DNA of 64,000 nucleotides from Mermis nigrescens (GCA_036768485.1 JAVLUZ010000569.1:248001-312000); one strand, 5' to 3'. Positions 41,880-58,177 are shown, counted from the first letter of the stretch. The notes: a model not told the origin generated them from the sequence alone. Translations and numbers: made by a program.

Positions 41880-42124
41880 GCAGACCGAATTTTGGTTCGG
41901 ACGACCCGATTTACGTTTTACGACTCCGCATGCTGTAAAAGTAGAAAGTAAAAAAGTGAGAATTATTCCGTCGAGATGTAGAAGGAAGCCTGACATGGTA
42001 TTGGTTGAATTTACGAAACCTATCATTTTCAATGAACACGTCGTCCCTCTATGCTTTTCAAAAGATGCAGCAAAGGGCGATATAGACAAAATCTGTCGTG
42101 TTTGTGGCATCGGAGCGATAGATT
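41880..42124 (+). CDS. Trypsin-like serine protease, copy 2, exon with catalytic Asp
   Basis: TTTAG acceptor, GTAAGT donor, 245 bp as in copy 1. Protein: FWFGRPDLRF, KPDMVLVEFTKP (Asp102 equivalent), NEHVVPLCF, KICRVCGIG. Clearly paralogous to 6,708-6,952. Confidence 0.7.
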
Positions 42125-45100
42125 GTAAGTAAACTTGTGAGTTACATACAAAGCTCTATTTGAGTTGGGGCGATTAGGGTGCGCCCCTTGGTCAAAAACA
42201 AAAGAACTTTGAAAGATAAGATGATGCGCGGAAATGGTAAAATTGCCTGTCGTTGCCATCAAATCGTCAAATTGTCGGCGCTGTAAAGTATTTTCGATAA
42301 TTTTTTCTCAAGCACGACTGAAAAATGACAAAAATTTCCCTCTAAAAAATTCGAGTTATATGATCCTTATGGATAGAGCGTGTCGAACAAATGACGAAAA
42401 AAACGTAACATCCAGTTTTTGCGACATATACCGACGAATAATTCGAAATATAAACTAAGTTATGTCGGGTTCGCCTCCCGATTCCTTGGGCGAATCCTGG
42501 ATACGGGCCTGATCACAGACGGGCGCATTTAAAAGGGTGAAGAAGCGGCCGCTACCTTTCACCGGCCAAAAATAATTTGCGAGATAACAAGGATAGGTAA
42601 TTTGCAATGATTTTCGGCTATTACCACTGTCGGATATAGAGGGAGCGGGGTGATGGGGCGGCTCCCCATATCGTCAAAAAATATTTGGGTGCAATAAAGA
42701 ATAGATGTGTATTTTTTAACCATTTTTATCATGATTTTTCAAATTTTTCCGGCTCTTCGCGCTAGGATAGTACTCATTAATGACATTTACAGACTATGTT
42801 TGCGCTCTAAAATCTCTAATTTACGTCAGAAAGAGTAGTTTTTGTACAGAACAAAGATTTTGTAGCTTTTACAATGATTTCTCGAATGTTTTCTCGGCGA
42901 TTTATGTCGATTTCTGCATATTCTGAGAGTGTATCATTAAAAATTAGGAAAATTCAGAAAAATTTTTTACTATCTTTTGCATCAAAAATAATTTTGTCTA
43001 TCAGAAGACAGCAAAAACCGCCATTCCGAGCATAATATACGAATTTTTGGACAACATTTGACACTTTTAGGAAAATATTGGGTTTCGCTCCGCCCCCAGT
43101 CAGAAAATCCTGGTTCTCTTACAGACTGTCAGTGCTTATAATTTCTGAAATTTTTCTGCGCTTCGCGCCGGATAATACATATTAATAACATTTATTAACT
43201 TTCTTGGCGGTCCGGAAGCCATTATTTCGCTCAGAGAATAGATTTCAGGCGATTTCAAGAGCAAAAAAGCTTTTCCAGCTTAAGTTTTCTTCTATTTTTA
43301 TGCATAATTTTTCAAAATTTTCGTCGCTCTGCGTCAAAGGCTATAAATTTCTTCTCTTCTGCTTTATTTCAAAAAATTTTCCGGCGCTTGGCGCCAGATT
43401 TCCTTTAAAATCAAAAAAATTTAGTGATTGTTTCCGGGCGAAATTCTCGTAAATTTTTAATTTTTTTGAAGACAACGTAAAACGCCGAAAAAACGCTATT
43501 TTGAACGTGAAGGGCATATTTTTAGACCCGTTTTCGATTGTTTTTGAAAAAGTTGAGGTATATCGCCCCTTTTCCCCCTGAGGAAATACCTAGAAACGTC
43601 ACTGGTTACAGATAAAACATAGAAAGCGCCTGAATTCTCGGAAGACGACCAAAAAGTTTTGCAAGGCAAAGGTGGTAATAGCAGGTAGGATTTGAGACGG
43701 GCGGAAGGAGCATACTCTCCTTTGCATGTATTTGTAATTTGCAATGAATCTTTGGTCGTCGGTGATCAAATTTCTCAAGTTTTTTCGGCCGGATAAAACC
43801 CGTTGTTTACATTTTTACCTTCGTAATGGCCTGTAAGCCACATTTATGCTCTTGGACGATTTCAGTGCAGAAACAGCTATTCCAGAATAGTTTTCTCCTG
43901 TTTTCATGCCCAAATTTTAAAAATTTTCGACACCTTGCGTCAAATGCACAATAAGTCGTGCGAATTTAACGATTTTTTCGCAAAATTTGTAGAAAAGTTA
44001 GAGAGTTTTCGTGAAAATGTTGCGTTGGATGCGATTTTAAATAAGCGTTGACAATGCAAAACGCCGAAAAAACGCCATTTCACACGAAAGCGGCAAATTT
44101 TCAGATATATATTTCGACTGCTTTTTTGAATGATAGGGTACGACATCTTCCCCAACTCCCTTACGATAGATCCACCACTGAGTAATAGAACCTAGAAATG
44201 ACATTCTTTACGTTTTCCATATAGCCCCATTCATTGGGATCAAAACATTGCAAACGAATTCAAATAAAAATAACCAATTCAGCGGTCCTGCGGAAAGTTT
44301 ATACATGCAAAAATATTCCAAACTAACCTCTCACGCCCATAGTGTATTTGAGTAATCAGAAATAGAGTGAAACATTTATTCGTGTAAAGTAGCTGATTTC
44401 ATAAACCTGAGATAATCTACAAAAGAACGTAATTTTTTGTGACAATTCATGCTTTCCGTTTGACTCCAGTACAGTCTAACATTGACACACTTTATAGCCA
44501 TTTAGGGGAGCAAGGCTTTATTGCCAAGCTGGGCCGTAGACGCTGTTTTATCGTATAAAATCATAATATAGTAAGTTTTTTGGAAATCAATTTTATAGCC
44601 TATTCCTTGCAGCCACACAGGTGCGGATTTAGAGAGGGGCGGGGGGGCGGTCGCTCTAGCCCTGTCGTCAAAAAAATAGTTGAGCGCTCTAGAGTATGAT
44701 GTGTATTTTTTCTGATAATCGAAGCCATTTTTCGCTCCGATTTTCCAAGATTTTTCAATGACATTTACTAACTTTTTGGCGCTCTGAAAAACTTATTTTA
44801 CGTCAGATGTGTAGTTTATGAACAGAACGATGATTTTTTATTTTTACAATGATTTTTCGAGTATTTTTGATGTATTGCATTGATTTTTGCGCTAATACTG
44901 CACGTTTTTCGCCGAAAACGTACGAAAATTTTAAACTTATCGGATCACAAATGATTTTATGTATCAAAAGACGACAAAAAACCGATACTTTAGGCACAGG
45001 AATCGGATTTTTTAGACAATTGTTGACAGTTTTTACAAAATTTTGGTTCTGCTCCAGTCAGAAAATCTTGGATTTGCCAATGCAGCCACATATGCTTACA

Positions 45101-45992
45101 AATTTTGGATTTATCTTTAAAACAGGTAGAGGAAGATTGTTTTCCAATAAAATATCAATTTAAAATGAAATGATCGCACAAAGCCAAAATTTTTTTCAAT
45201 AAATAAGTAACACGAAGGATTGGTGCCGTCGTTCGTTCATGAGCCAAATGTTGCCTTTTTAAGCCAGCTAGGAGGGATCTATGATTTTCTTAAGGGAGAA
45301 GGGGGACGGTACTCCAACTTTTCTAAAATGTAGTCGAAAAAAGGTCCAGAAATTTGCCCTCACGTGCGATTTTGACATTTTCCGTTGTCTACCTTTACTT
45401 GAAACAGTTTTCCGCGCTTCACTTTTTATAAAATTTTTAAAATTTCCATAATTTTTCTCCAAAAAATCATTGACTTTTTTTAGCTAAAATCTAGCGCGAA
45501 GCGCCAGAAAATTCATTAAATTAAAGGAGAAGAATGTTTAGAAGCCTGGATTACTGCTATATCACCTGCGTTAGTGGCATTTGACGTGAAACGTCTAAAA
45601 CTTCTGAACTTATGCTCGAAAATAGAGGAAAACTTTGCTGAAAAGCCGTTTCCGCGCTTGAAATCTTTAAGCTATTCCTTGATCGAAAATATGACTTCTG
45701 TGCCGCTAAGAAAGTAAATGAATGTCATTAGCGCCGGAAAAATTCGAGAAAGTTTTATCACTAGCGGCCAAAAATTATTGCTAATTTTTTTATCCATTCT
45801 ATATCTTCCCAAATATTTTTCGCCAATGTTGGGAAGCGGCCGCCCTCGCCCCGCCAAGAATCCGTCTATGGAGTTAGCTAAATATTTAGTTAAAGCACAA
45901 CTAATCTTTGATAACATTAATTTCCGTTTAGAATAATTTAGCAAGTTTTTCCATCTTTGTATGCTTGTGTTTTGTTCATTAAAACTTTTAAG
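42125..45992 (+). other. Large intron of protease copy 2, filled with degenerate repeats
   Basis: Repeated words such as 'ttttcggcgcttcgcgcc', 'cattaatgacatttac' and 'cagaacaaagattttt' recur at about 42,720-43,130, 43,140-43,450, 43,750-44,110 and 44,640-45,100, apparently old tandem or dispersed copies of one element. No open frame with a known product. Confidence 0.35.
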
Positions 45993-46132
45993 ACGAATCG
46001 AAAGTATTTCCCGAAAGTGTTCCTCAATGTATTGACACTAGAGTAATCCGCAATAGATTCGTTAATTACAAACGCAGTAGGCAAGATCTGGCGCTTGGCT
46101 TGTGTCCCGGTGTTCTAGCTGGACCTAAGAAG
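45993..46132 (+). CDS. Trypsin-like serine protease, copy 2, penultimate exon
   Basis: 140 bp, phase 1 to phase 0, donor GTAAGT. Reads QCIDTRVIRNRFVNYKRSRQ and DLALGLCPG, matching 9,171-9,313. The exon with the active-site serine is not found downstream in this window; repeats fill the following 17 kb, so it is either farther right or lost. Confidence 0.65.
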
Positions 46133-46449
46133 GTAAGTTTGTTTTCACATTTCGCAGTGCCTTTTAATTGCCTTAAGAAATCTTATACATTATTGATTAA
46201 GCAAATGGTAAAACAGATAACGCAAAAAATTAAAAAATGACCATTCAAAATTCAGGAAAATTAAAAAAAGTTTGTTTCAACATTTTTCAGTCTCTTTTTT
46301 TGCCTTAAAAAAGCTTACACGTATTAATTTAGCAAATAATAAAACAGATAATACAAAAAATGAAAATATGATTATTTGAAATTAAGAGAATAAAAACAAA
46401 ATAAAGCGATTTAGAAAGTTATAAACGATTTAAATCTTATAACTTTTGC

Positions 46450-47456
46450 CTTGTTAAGGATGTAAAAGGACTAGGAAAAAGCTACCTAAAGTCGCAAAAT
46501 CTGATAAAAATCACACTTCTTCTAAGCAACGCAAAAATCGAAGTATATTCTTCGGCCTCTAAAAAAGTGTCTTTTTTAAATAATTTTCAAAGTTTCAGAT
46601 AATAGTGTATAAACGAAATCTATGTTTACTTTTTTTAAAATTGCTGGCAAGTAGCAATGCTGACTAGCTTCGTATCCTGATTGATAGAAAACTAAGTGAT
46701 ATTGTATTTAAAGTTGTTTTATTTCGTTATCAGCATCACACCTGGCGTGGAGTTTGGGGGGTATGCACCCCCCAGAAACCAAAATACCCCCCCCCCAGAA
46801 ATCAAAATACCCCCCCCCCAGAATTCAATTTTTGAAAATTTTTTTCGTTTTTTTCGCAATTTTTTGATGCCAATGGATAGTGCTTGATGAGAAACGTCGA
46901 AAAATGGTGTTTTTATCGCCATACCACCATTTTTAAGGCCATTTTTCGACCTTCAAAAAATCTTGCACCCCCCCCCCAGAATTTTCTTGCTGCCCACGTA
47001 TGATCAGCATTACAGCAAGCAAAGCAGGGGCCGATTGATTAGTGCACACAATCGTTACGGGCATGCTAGTGTACCCACATTTAGTCAGTTTCAAGTCAAC
47101 CTACACGTTTTCTACTGTTTTAAACCAACAATTTCTTCAATTGTCTTAGATGCATCGATGTCTGCTATTTCATACAATTGGCTTAGAAAGACTGTTAGTT
47201 TACTCAATATCATTTCCCATAGCTACTGCAAAGCTAACGTGCTGCTTTGTCAATCATTTTTATGGTTAAATATTTATTTTAATCTGTTGGCCGCAGAATA
47301 TACGTCGATTTTTGCGTTGCTTAGAGGAACTGTGATTTTCATCAGATTTTGCGACTTTAGGTAGCTTATTCCTAGTCCCCCTCTTTCATCCTTAATAATC
47401 CTCATTTCCAAGTATATTCATCTTTTTTGTTACATCGAAGCATTTTTCTTTGCTAG
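46450..47456. mobile_element. TA-flanked long-TIR element, family B copy 1
   Basis: Inverted arms of about 110 bp: 'ctacctaaagtcgcaaaatc' near 46,477 is mirrored near 47,350. Right end ...TTTCTTTGCTAG followed by TA; left end truncated. Contains a family-A MITE. Confidence 0.65.
46737..47002 (+). mobile_element. hAT-like MITE, family A (266 bp) with perfect 8-bp TSD
   Basis: Starts CACACCTGGCG, ends CCCACGTATG; flanked on both sides by ATCAGCAT (46,729-46,736 and 47,003-47,010). Best reference copy of the family. Confidence 0.85.
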
Positions 47457-49890
47457 TACCCCACTTTTTATTAGCATGATTTGAGTACATCAGTCAGTAA
47501 ACACATACAGTAACAAACCACAATAATGACAAGAGTCCAAGAACGCGGAAAACAATATTGTTCTTAAAATCAGCATTATCCTTTTTAAACAAGACAATCT
47601 TACATTCCTTAAACAGATCAAAGTTTTTCAGCATAAACTTTACGCAAATATCAAGTGTAAGGAACATTAACGCTCAGATATGGAAGTGAAATAAATTTGT
47701 AGTATAAACTACATATTAACAACAAATGAATAGTGTAATCGTTACACAACTACTAGGCGTAGAGAAAACTAACAGTCATATTCCCAATTCTCATTTTACG
47801 TAGAACATGTTGAAAACATTAGGCTTCTGCAAGGCTCTAGAACTAAAGTTAATAAGCAGTGTAAACCTAACACAACCACAGAGTGTAAAGAACATTTCAG
47901 TCGGATTAGTAATTCTGGTATTACTCTGATATTACGATCAACATTTATTAAAAAATTAAGTCTCCACAATGGCCCGAGGAAAATAAATATGAGATGTAAA
48001 GCACTTTACACCACTGTTGAGTTCAAACAAACTGGCGTATCACATTTGGTTTCTAGTTCATTTTTATTCTTGAGATTATGTCCAGACTCATAACCCAAAA
48101 CTAAGCAGATAAAAACAAGACAGAAACACGTTCAACTCCCCCATTTTTAGACTTTACACCACTCGGAAAAGATAAATATTGATGTAAACAAACGCAATTC
48201 GCTGTGACGCGTACCCCTTAGAAAGTACTTTATTTTTATCCTATTCGACCTCGCCCGACTTCAGAACAGAGAAAGTGGCGAACAAAAAAGTGGACAAACA
48301 CGTATTTTCCACTGTCCAACACATTGTAAACTTTAAAAATCTGAACCTAACGTCCCATTGAGTGTAAATAAATTCTATTCGGGCCATTCTGTAGCCCTTT
48401 GATTTTAGTACGTTTGTATGTGCCAAACTTATGTTCCGCGGCCATTTTACACCACAGTTTACGAACTTTACACCCCATAAACGACTAAATATTACGTTTT
48501 TTTGAACGCGGCTTGCTTTGACGTGTAGCCCTTAGAATTTACCTTATTTCTATTTTATTCAATTCAATCTAACTGATAACTGGAAAAGTTGGCAGCGAAA
48601 TCTTAGACAAAATCTGTTTTTTGCTCATCCACTAGAGTTTAAAGTTAAGACCCCTGGCACTAACTGCGTATTGATTGTAGAAAAGTTTGCTGTTAAGCAT
48701 AAGATAGCCCTTGATCCTTAGTACATTTCTGTCTGAAAAAATTTCTTAAAACTGATAACCGGAGTTGTTGGCAGACATAAACAAGTCGAAAACTCGACCA
48801 AAATGTGTCTTTTCACCCCCAGATTTTCGCACTCTTTACACTCCCATTCGAGAACTAAGGCTAAATTCCAAAAACAAAAAAGTGTTATCTGCAGAACCTA
48901 AATAGATGAATAAGTCAAATGAAGTGCATGGTTTTGCCAAAAGAATTAAAAGAATGAAAAAGTTAGTATTCAGCAGACTTGAACCCATTATTCTTTTTAA
49001 AATCCACTTGCGAGAACGGACACGTCAGCCATTTGACTTATTCTAATCGCAGCCAAGATTTTAGGTTGATTATACTTATTGAAAAATATTCATCATTCTT
49101 CTGAAGTTTAAGAACAGTGCATTTATGATAATAAAAATAATTATTTATTAATGACGAGTCAAAAACCTCTGAAATAAGAAAAACCTGATCGAATCATATG
49201 CAATATGGAGTTATCTATCGGCATTAGAAAATAGATGTATAATTTAAAGTTCACCTCTTCATACCTCAACAAGCACTGGCTGTAGAAAAGTTCACAGGTC
49301 AGATTCGTTATTCTGACCGTACGGAGAACATTTTTTTAAAAATCATGATCCACGACGCTCTGAGCGGAAAAAATGTTTTTACCAGACTCTTTACAATAAA
49401 CCTCCTCTAAATATAAAAATATTACTTTTAAAAAATGAAAAAAGGCTCCTCTAGATTTTATAAGCGTTATATATATTTTATTTTAAAATTTTTATAAAAC
49501 TGAGTTAGATATGCTTGTGTACATGAAAACAGTACAAAACCGTCTAATTTATACTCCTGTGCAACAGCTGATGAGTGTAAAGAAATTTTAAGTCCAGATT
49601 CTTAACCTACTAATCAGGGAAATCATTTAAAAAAATTGGCCCTCCGCCGATCATTTGAATTTTTGGTGTAAGCTTTACACACTCACGACTAGCTCGGTAT
49701 TCAGTGTAATCAAAAAAAGGGTATGTAAGTTTTTTTATCTACCTTTAAAAAACACCGCACCTGCCAGGTTTGTGCCGTTGTTGCTGTGAGGAAGGGGCAC
49801 AAATTTCGCACTCGCTGTGATAAACATATAAGAAAAAAGGATAAAAAGGATGGCCAAGTGGCCAAGTATATTCTAGGTAGCGCTCTCGCG
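47457..49890. repeat. Long repeat arm, copy 2
   Basis: Follows family B directly, begins 'tagcatgatttgagtacatcagtc', contains the TGTAAA blocks and ends with 'ggccaagtatattctaggtagcgc' abutting the head of the next copy. The opposite arm is missing. Confidence 0.65.
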
Positions 49891-49902
49891 ATTACATATA
49901 TC

Positions 49903-52900
49903 ATAGGTAGCGCGATAGCGCTACCTATAATATACTTGGCCACCCTTTTTTCTTATATGTTCTTCACAGCGAGTGCGAAATTTCTGCCCCCCCTCACAGC
50001 TATAACGGCACACATCTGAGAGGTGCGGTTTTTTATAAAAGGTAGATAATAAAAAAACTTAGTGCCCCCATTTTTTTCTTGTTTACACTCAATACCGAGT
50101 GCGTCGTGAGTGTGTAAAGTTTACACCAAAAATTCAAATAATTTGCGGAGGACCAATTTTTTTTTAAATGTTTTCCCTAATTAGTAGGTTACGAATCTGG
50201 TCTTAAAATTTCTTTACACTCATTGATTGTTGCACAGGAGTGTAAACTAGACGGTTTTTTACAGTTTTCGTGTGCAAGAGCATATCTAACTCAGTTTTAC
50301 ATTCAATGCAGTCTGATTGGTCTCAAAAGGTAGACGGTTAAAAAATCTAGGGACGACTTTTTTTAATTTTTTTCAAAAAGTAATATTTTCGAATTTAGAG
50401 GCGGTTTATTGTAAAGAGTCTGGGACAAAAAACTTTTTTCCCTGCCATATTCTCCACTTGGTAGACAAAACGTGGTAACTACCCTTAAAATGTGCCTCGT
50501 CTTAAGCGCTACACGTCAAAATTTATTTTGTTTCTTTACAATCAATATTGCGTTATTAGTGCAAGTGTAAACTTTACACTGAAAAAATTTTTTCCACCCA
50601 TAGCGTCGTGGATGATGAATTTTTTAAAAATGTTTTCCCTAATTAGTAGGTTACGAATCTGCTGTTAAAATTTCTTTACACTCATTGGTTGTTGCACAGG
50701 AGTGTAAATTAGACGGTTTTTTACTGTTTTCATGTGCAAGAGCATATCTAACTCAGTTTTACATTCTATGCAGTCTGATTGGTTTCAAAAGGTAGACGGT
50801 TATAAAATCTAGGAGAAACTTTTTTTATTTTTTCTTAAAAAGTAATACTTTCGAATTTAGAGGCGGTTTATTGTAAAGAGTCTGAGACAAAAAATATTTT
50901 TTCCCTTCCATATTCTCCACTTAGTAGAAAAAACGTGGTAACTACCTTTAAAATCTGCCTCGTGTTAAGCGCTACACGTCAAAATTTATTTTGTTTCTTT
51001 ACGATCAATATTGCGTTATTAGTGCAGGTGTAAACTTTACACTGAAAAAATTTTTCACGCCCAGAGCGTCGTGGATAATGAATTTTTTTAATGTTCTCTG
51101 TGAGGTTAGAATAACGAATCTGACCTTCAAACTTTTCTACAATCAATACACAGTACCAGGGATTCAAACTTTACACTCTAGTGGATGAGTAAAAAAACAG
51201 ATTTTGTCCAAGATTTCTCTGCCAACTTTTTCGTTTATGAATTTAGATAATTTATATAGATAAAAATAAAGTAACTTTTAAGGGCTACACGTCGAAACAA
51301 ACCGCGTTTAAAAAATGTAAAATTGAGTTGTTTATGGGGGTGTAAAGTTCGAAATCTGAGGTGTAAAATGGGCGAAAAAAACAGGTTTTTTTCGTATTTA
51401 ATTGGTAAATCATATCGAATATTTTGCGGAACATAAGTTTGGCACATTCAAACGTACTACAATCAAAGGGCTACAAACTGGCCCAAGCCGAATTTATTTA
51501 CACTCAATGGGGCGTTCAGTTCAGATTTTTAAAGTTTACAATGTGGTGGACAGCGAAAAATACGTGTTTGTCCATATTTTTGTTCGCCACCCCTTAAAAA
51601 GTACTTTATTTTTATCCTATTCGACCTCTCCCGACTTCTTCACTTCATATTTTTGTTCGCCACCCCTTAGAAAGTACTTCATTTTCATCCTATTCGACCT
51701 CTCCCGACTTCTGAACAGAGAAAGTTAGTGTAAATAAATTCGGTTTGGGCCAGTTTGTAGCCCGTTGATTGTAGTACGTTTGTAACTTATGTTTGTAAAC
51801 TTTACACTGAAAAAATTTTTTGGGAAAAAAATCGGTTTGGGTTTTTTTTTGAAACAGATGAAAAAAAACCGATTGATTGCCCCAGATGTGCATTCTTGTG
51901 CTCAATTTCCATGCGCACGTACACGACCGTTAAGCGCAACGCTTAAGCGAGTCGCCCGGGACCACCTTCCCCTAAAAATTATCATATTTTTCATTCCTTT
52001 CCCACACATATTTTCAATCAAAATCCGGGATAGCGAAATGGGCACTCGGCATACGTGGGCAGCAAGAAAATTCTGGGGGGGTGCAAGATTTTTTTGAAGG
52101 TCGAAAAATGGCCTTAAAAATGGTGGTATGGCGATAAAAACACCATTTTTCGACGTTTCTCATCAAGCACTATCCATTGGCATCAAAAAATTGCGAAAAA
52201 AACGAAAAAAAATTCAAAAATTGAATTCTGGGGGGGTATTTTGATTTCTGGGGGGGGTATTTTGGTTTCTGGGGGGGTGCATACCCCCCAAACCCCCCCC
52301 CCACGCCCAGGTGTGGCACTCGGGCTTAATGCGACTTGAGTACAAATTGGTATGTATGTTATAATATCGTACGTGTGTTAAAAGATCATATGTGTGTGTC
52401 TCATATTGGTGCCTGTCTCGTTTGTACATACCTTTACCGTAAGCTTTTGCCCATAGGCCTATTGTCGTATTCATAGATCCTTTTCATATCTCTTGGTTCG
52501 TGTTGTTACGCTTCTTTTTCCGCGTCAGTTAAAACTGCATGCGAGCGCAGTTTTGACGGCACTTTAAGATTTTACATTTTACAATTAGCTTTTGAGCCTG
52601 AGAGCCTCTCCGCCAGCTTCCGCGCTGAGCGTATCTTTTTTCCTTTTCGTCGCCGTACGTGAGCAGACTCCGTACGTGCCTTTTTATCTGCTAGGCTGCA
52701 GAACTCGTCGTGTTTGTGCAAATTGGCATCAGTTGTTGTATGCCTTTGGCAGGGCTTTGTGCCCTTGTTTAGTAATATTGTTTGATTTTATCCGATTAGC
52801 GTAACACGACGGTCAGCAGCATGTATCCTCCATGCTGTCGCTTTTTAATTGCTTCATAATTTTTCTGTCGAAAAAATATTGTAAAAATTAATTATTTAAT

Positions 52901-53802
52901 TAACGGTTGAATTTCCGTGCTGTTGAATTCCGTCCTTGTGCTACACTATACATAGGAACCCATAATATTTTCAAGCACCGGAATTCGGTCCAAAACAAAT
53001 TAATTAATAATCTTTTTGAGCCCTCAATCAGGTTTCCGGGGAACTTACTTTAATTAGGTACTTAATCTCAAAGGGGTTAAATAAGTAAGTTTCACTCGGT
53101 GCGTGCGTAGAGGGACGGGCTACCTTGAATAGGCTGGGCCGCTTACCCCCCCCCGAATCGCCGCCTGGTGATCGACCTCCTAAAAAGGGCGAGAACCCCC
53201 GTGTGAGTGCATAAGCTTGACATTATGGTTAAGTAAGCGAAGTGAACGTAGCTTGAGTCTACGTTAACACATCTGATATTTACTTGTCCTTGGGCCATTG
53301 TGGAGACTTAATTTTTTCATAAATGTTGATCGTAATATCAGAATTACGAATCCGACTGAAATTTTCTTTGAACTCTGTGGTTGTGTAAAGTTTAACTGCC
53401 TATTAACTCAACTCTTGTTCTAGAGTATTGCGGAAGCTTAATTTTTTCAAAATGTTCTACGTAAAATCAGAATTGAGAATCTGACTATTAGTTTTCTCTA
53501 CACATAGTAGTTGTGTGAAGTTTGCACTAATCATTTGTTGTTAAATGTAGTTTATACTACAAATTTATTTTACTTCCAAATCTGAGCGTTAGTGTTCCTT
53601 ACACTTGATATTTGCGTAGAGTTAATGCTGAAAAACTTTGATCTGTTAAAATAATGTAAGGTTGTCTTGTTTGAAAAGGATAATGCTGATGTTAAGAACA
53701 TTATTGTTTTCCGTGTTCTTGGACTGCTGTCATTATAATGGCATGTTACTGTATGTGTTTACTGACTGATGTTCTCTAATCATACTAATTAAAAGTGGGG
53801 TA
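49903..53802. repeat. Left arm of a giant inverted repeat (~3.9 kb)
   Basis: Begins with a perfect terminal hairpin (11-bp stem ATAGGTAGCGC/GCGCTACCTAT, loop GATA, 49,903-49,928). Two ~463-bp units follow (phase-matched at 50,581 and 51,044), then degenerate blocks, a unique segment (52,320-53,270) and a last TGTAAA segment. The whole order is mirrored at 60,034-63,704. A family-A MITE interrupts it at 52,050-52,315. Confidence 0.75.
52050..52315 (-). mobile_element. hAT-like MITE, family A (266 bp), nested
   Basis: Inverse orientation, CATACGTGGGC...AGGTGTG, with 8-bp duplication GCACTCGG on both sides (52,042-52,049; 52,316-52,323). The mirror arm at 61,558-61,575 shows the empty site. Confidence 0.85.
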
Positions 53803-56033
<2,231 letters not shown>

Positions 56034-56412
56034 TACCGAACTTTTTGTTAACAAAAAATAGTAGTTATTCCTACCTTTGTCAGTGTTGTAGCGAATGTCA
56101 TTAGGTACTTAGCAATTTTTACTTGCATTGTGTATGTATTATACTAGGAAAAATCTACCTAAAGTCGCAAAATCTGCTAAAAATCAGACTTTCTCTAAGC
56201 AACGCTTGACTTACTTGACTTACTTGACTTAAAACACCACTAAGCTTCAATGACGTTGGTAGGGCAACGACCGTTGAGCTGTGGCGGCCAAAGGCAGTGT
56301 ATCACGGATTACAGCACGCCATTGATCGCGGTTCAAGGCTGCTTGTTGGGCATCAATGATTGAGAAGTGGAGCGGCTGAACATCTTGTGCCACTTGTGTC
56401 AACCATGTTTTC

Positions 56413-58177
56413 TTAGGGGCGTCTCGAGAGATTTTCCACCCCGTGGGCCTTGGAGTTAATTAACTGATAGGGTAGTCGGGTGTTGTTCATGCGGCAGACA
56501 TGTCCAAACCACCTGAGCCGCTGTCGCTTTAAGTAGAGTTCGATACTGGTTTGGTTTTCACATACTTGCAGCACAGTTTCATTCTCCCATCGGTCTCGTA
56601 GATTTATGTGCAAAATGCTCGCGAAGACATCGAAGTTGAAAACGTTCTAATATGTGCATATCGCTTTTAAGCAGAGTCCACGACTCAGAGCCGTCACATC
56701 AAAATTGTCCGGATGGAAGCATCAAAAATTCTCATTTTTGTTGTGATGGTAACGTCTTTTTGGTTCCACAAACACTTCTTTAGTGAAGTGAATGCTGACA
56801 TGGCATTCCCGATGCGGTTTTTTTGATGTCGCTAGTGCGCTACTATTCGTCCACTATCAATAACCGATCCCAAATATTTAAATGCATCCACCCGTTTGAT
56901 TGGTTTGCCATCAAGTTGTAATATGGCCGGTTGTGTGCCCGTGAGAATAAATTTAGTTTTTTCGCTGTTTATTGTCAGGCCGAGTTTGTTGGCATTCACT
57001 TGCAACGCATTCAAGGTATTTTGTGCGGCTTGAGCTGTTTCGGCAAAAAATACAGTATGCGTCGGCGTATACTAAATCAGTGAGAGACAAATTAGCTCCG
57101 ACTTGTACACCTGGCATGTCGTCAAAAGTTTTCTGAGAATCCAGTCCATAGTCACGTTGAACAACATAGGCAAAATAATGCATCCCTGTTTAACGCCAGT
57201 GGTAATTGAGAATGGTGAGGACACATTTCCCAAATATTTTGCCCTGCTCATTCCACCGTCGTAGAGAGGCCTTGAGAATACTGAGTGTGGCATGCGGGAT
57301 TGATTCATTTTGAGGGCGCACCATAAGGACGAATGGTCTATGCTATCGAATGCAGCATGCAAAATCCACAAATACCAAGAATGTGTCCTTTTTGTACAGC
57401 GTAGGCGCGATTCGGTTAGTTGCCTAAGTGTGAATATTTGGTCGGTGCAACCTCTTCCAGGCCTGAAACCAGCCTGCTCTTCCCTGCAGTTAGTTTCTCT
57501 AACACTGAGTAGTCTGGATTGGATTATAGAGGTCAGAAGTTTTCCAGATGTTGCTAACAGGCTTATTCCTCTATAGTTTTGCAGGTAGCTGGGTCTCCCT
57601 TTTTGTGAATTGGTACGATAATTGAGTCCTTAAAGTCTTGAGGCACTGTGCCTTTGTTCCAGATGGTCGAGTATACGCCTTTTAGTTGTTTGACTATTGC
57701 CTCTCCTCCAGCTTTTAAAGCTTCAGCAGGGATGTTGTCCACACCTGGTGCCTTGCGGTTCTTGAGTCTTTTTATTGATATTCTGATTTCCTCTTCAGTT
57801 GGAGGATGATCATTAATTGTGCTTGAAAATTTCAGATCCACGTTCTCCATCAGCCTTTTGTCTAGGCTTGTGGAGTGTGGGCGGTTAAGCAATTGGCTAA
57901 AATGTTCTTTCCATCTTTCTAGTTTACCCGTTAGTGATTTGATGAGGTTGCCATGGTGATCTTTGAGGTTTGAACTCGTTGCTTTAAACTTTCCATTACA
58001 ACTTCGCAGGATGCTGTAAAGTAAGCGCGAATCATGGTTCTTGCTGGCTATTTCCATTTCTTGGGCTTTCACATTCCACCAAGCGTCCTTATCCGTCTTA
58101 AGCTGCCGTTTAATTTGTCTATTGAGGAAAGAGGTACAGCTTGTGATTAATATTCTTGATTTTTGCGCGTTCTTCAA
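56413..58177 (-). pseudogene. LINE reverse transcriptase, disrupted
   Basis: Fragments in several frames: KNRKAPGVDNIPAEALK (58,177-57,563), GVKQGCIILPMLFNVTMDWIL (57,371-57,072), NANKLGLTINSEKTKFIL (57,014-56,832) and RQRLRWFGHVCRM near the end (56,613-56,413). The catalytic YADD reads YADA in the current frame, followed by a frame change, so the polymerase is dead. Confidence 0.8.

Noticed and set aside
49903..51190. Centromeric or other satellite array
   Set aside because: Only two full 463-bp units per arm, mirrored in a bounded element with terminal hairpins; not an open-ended satellite.
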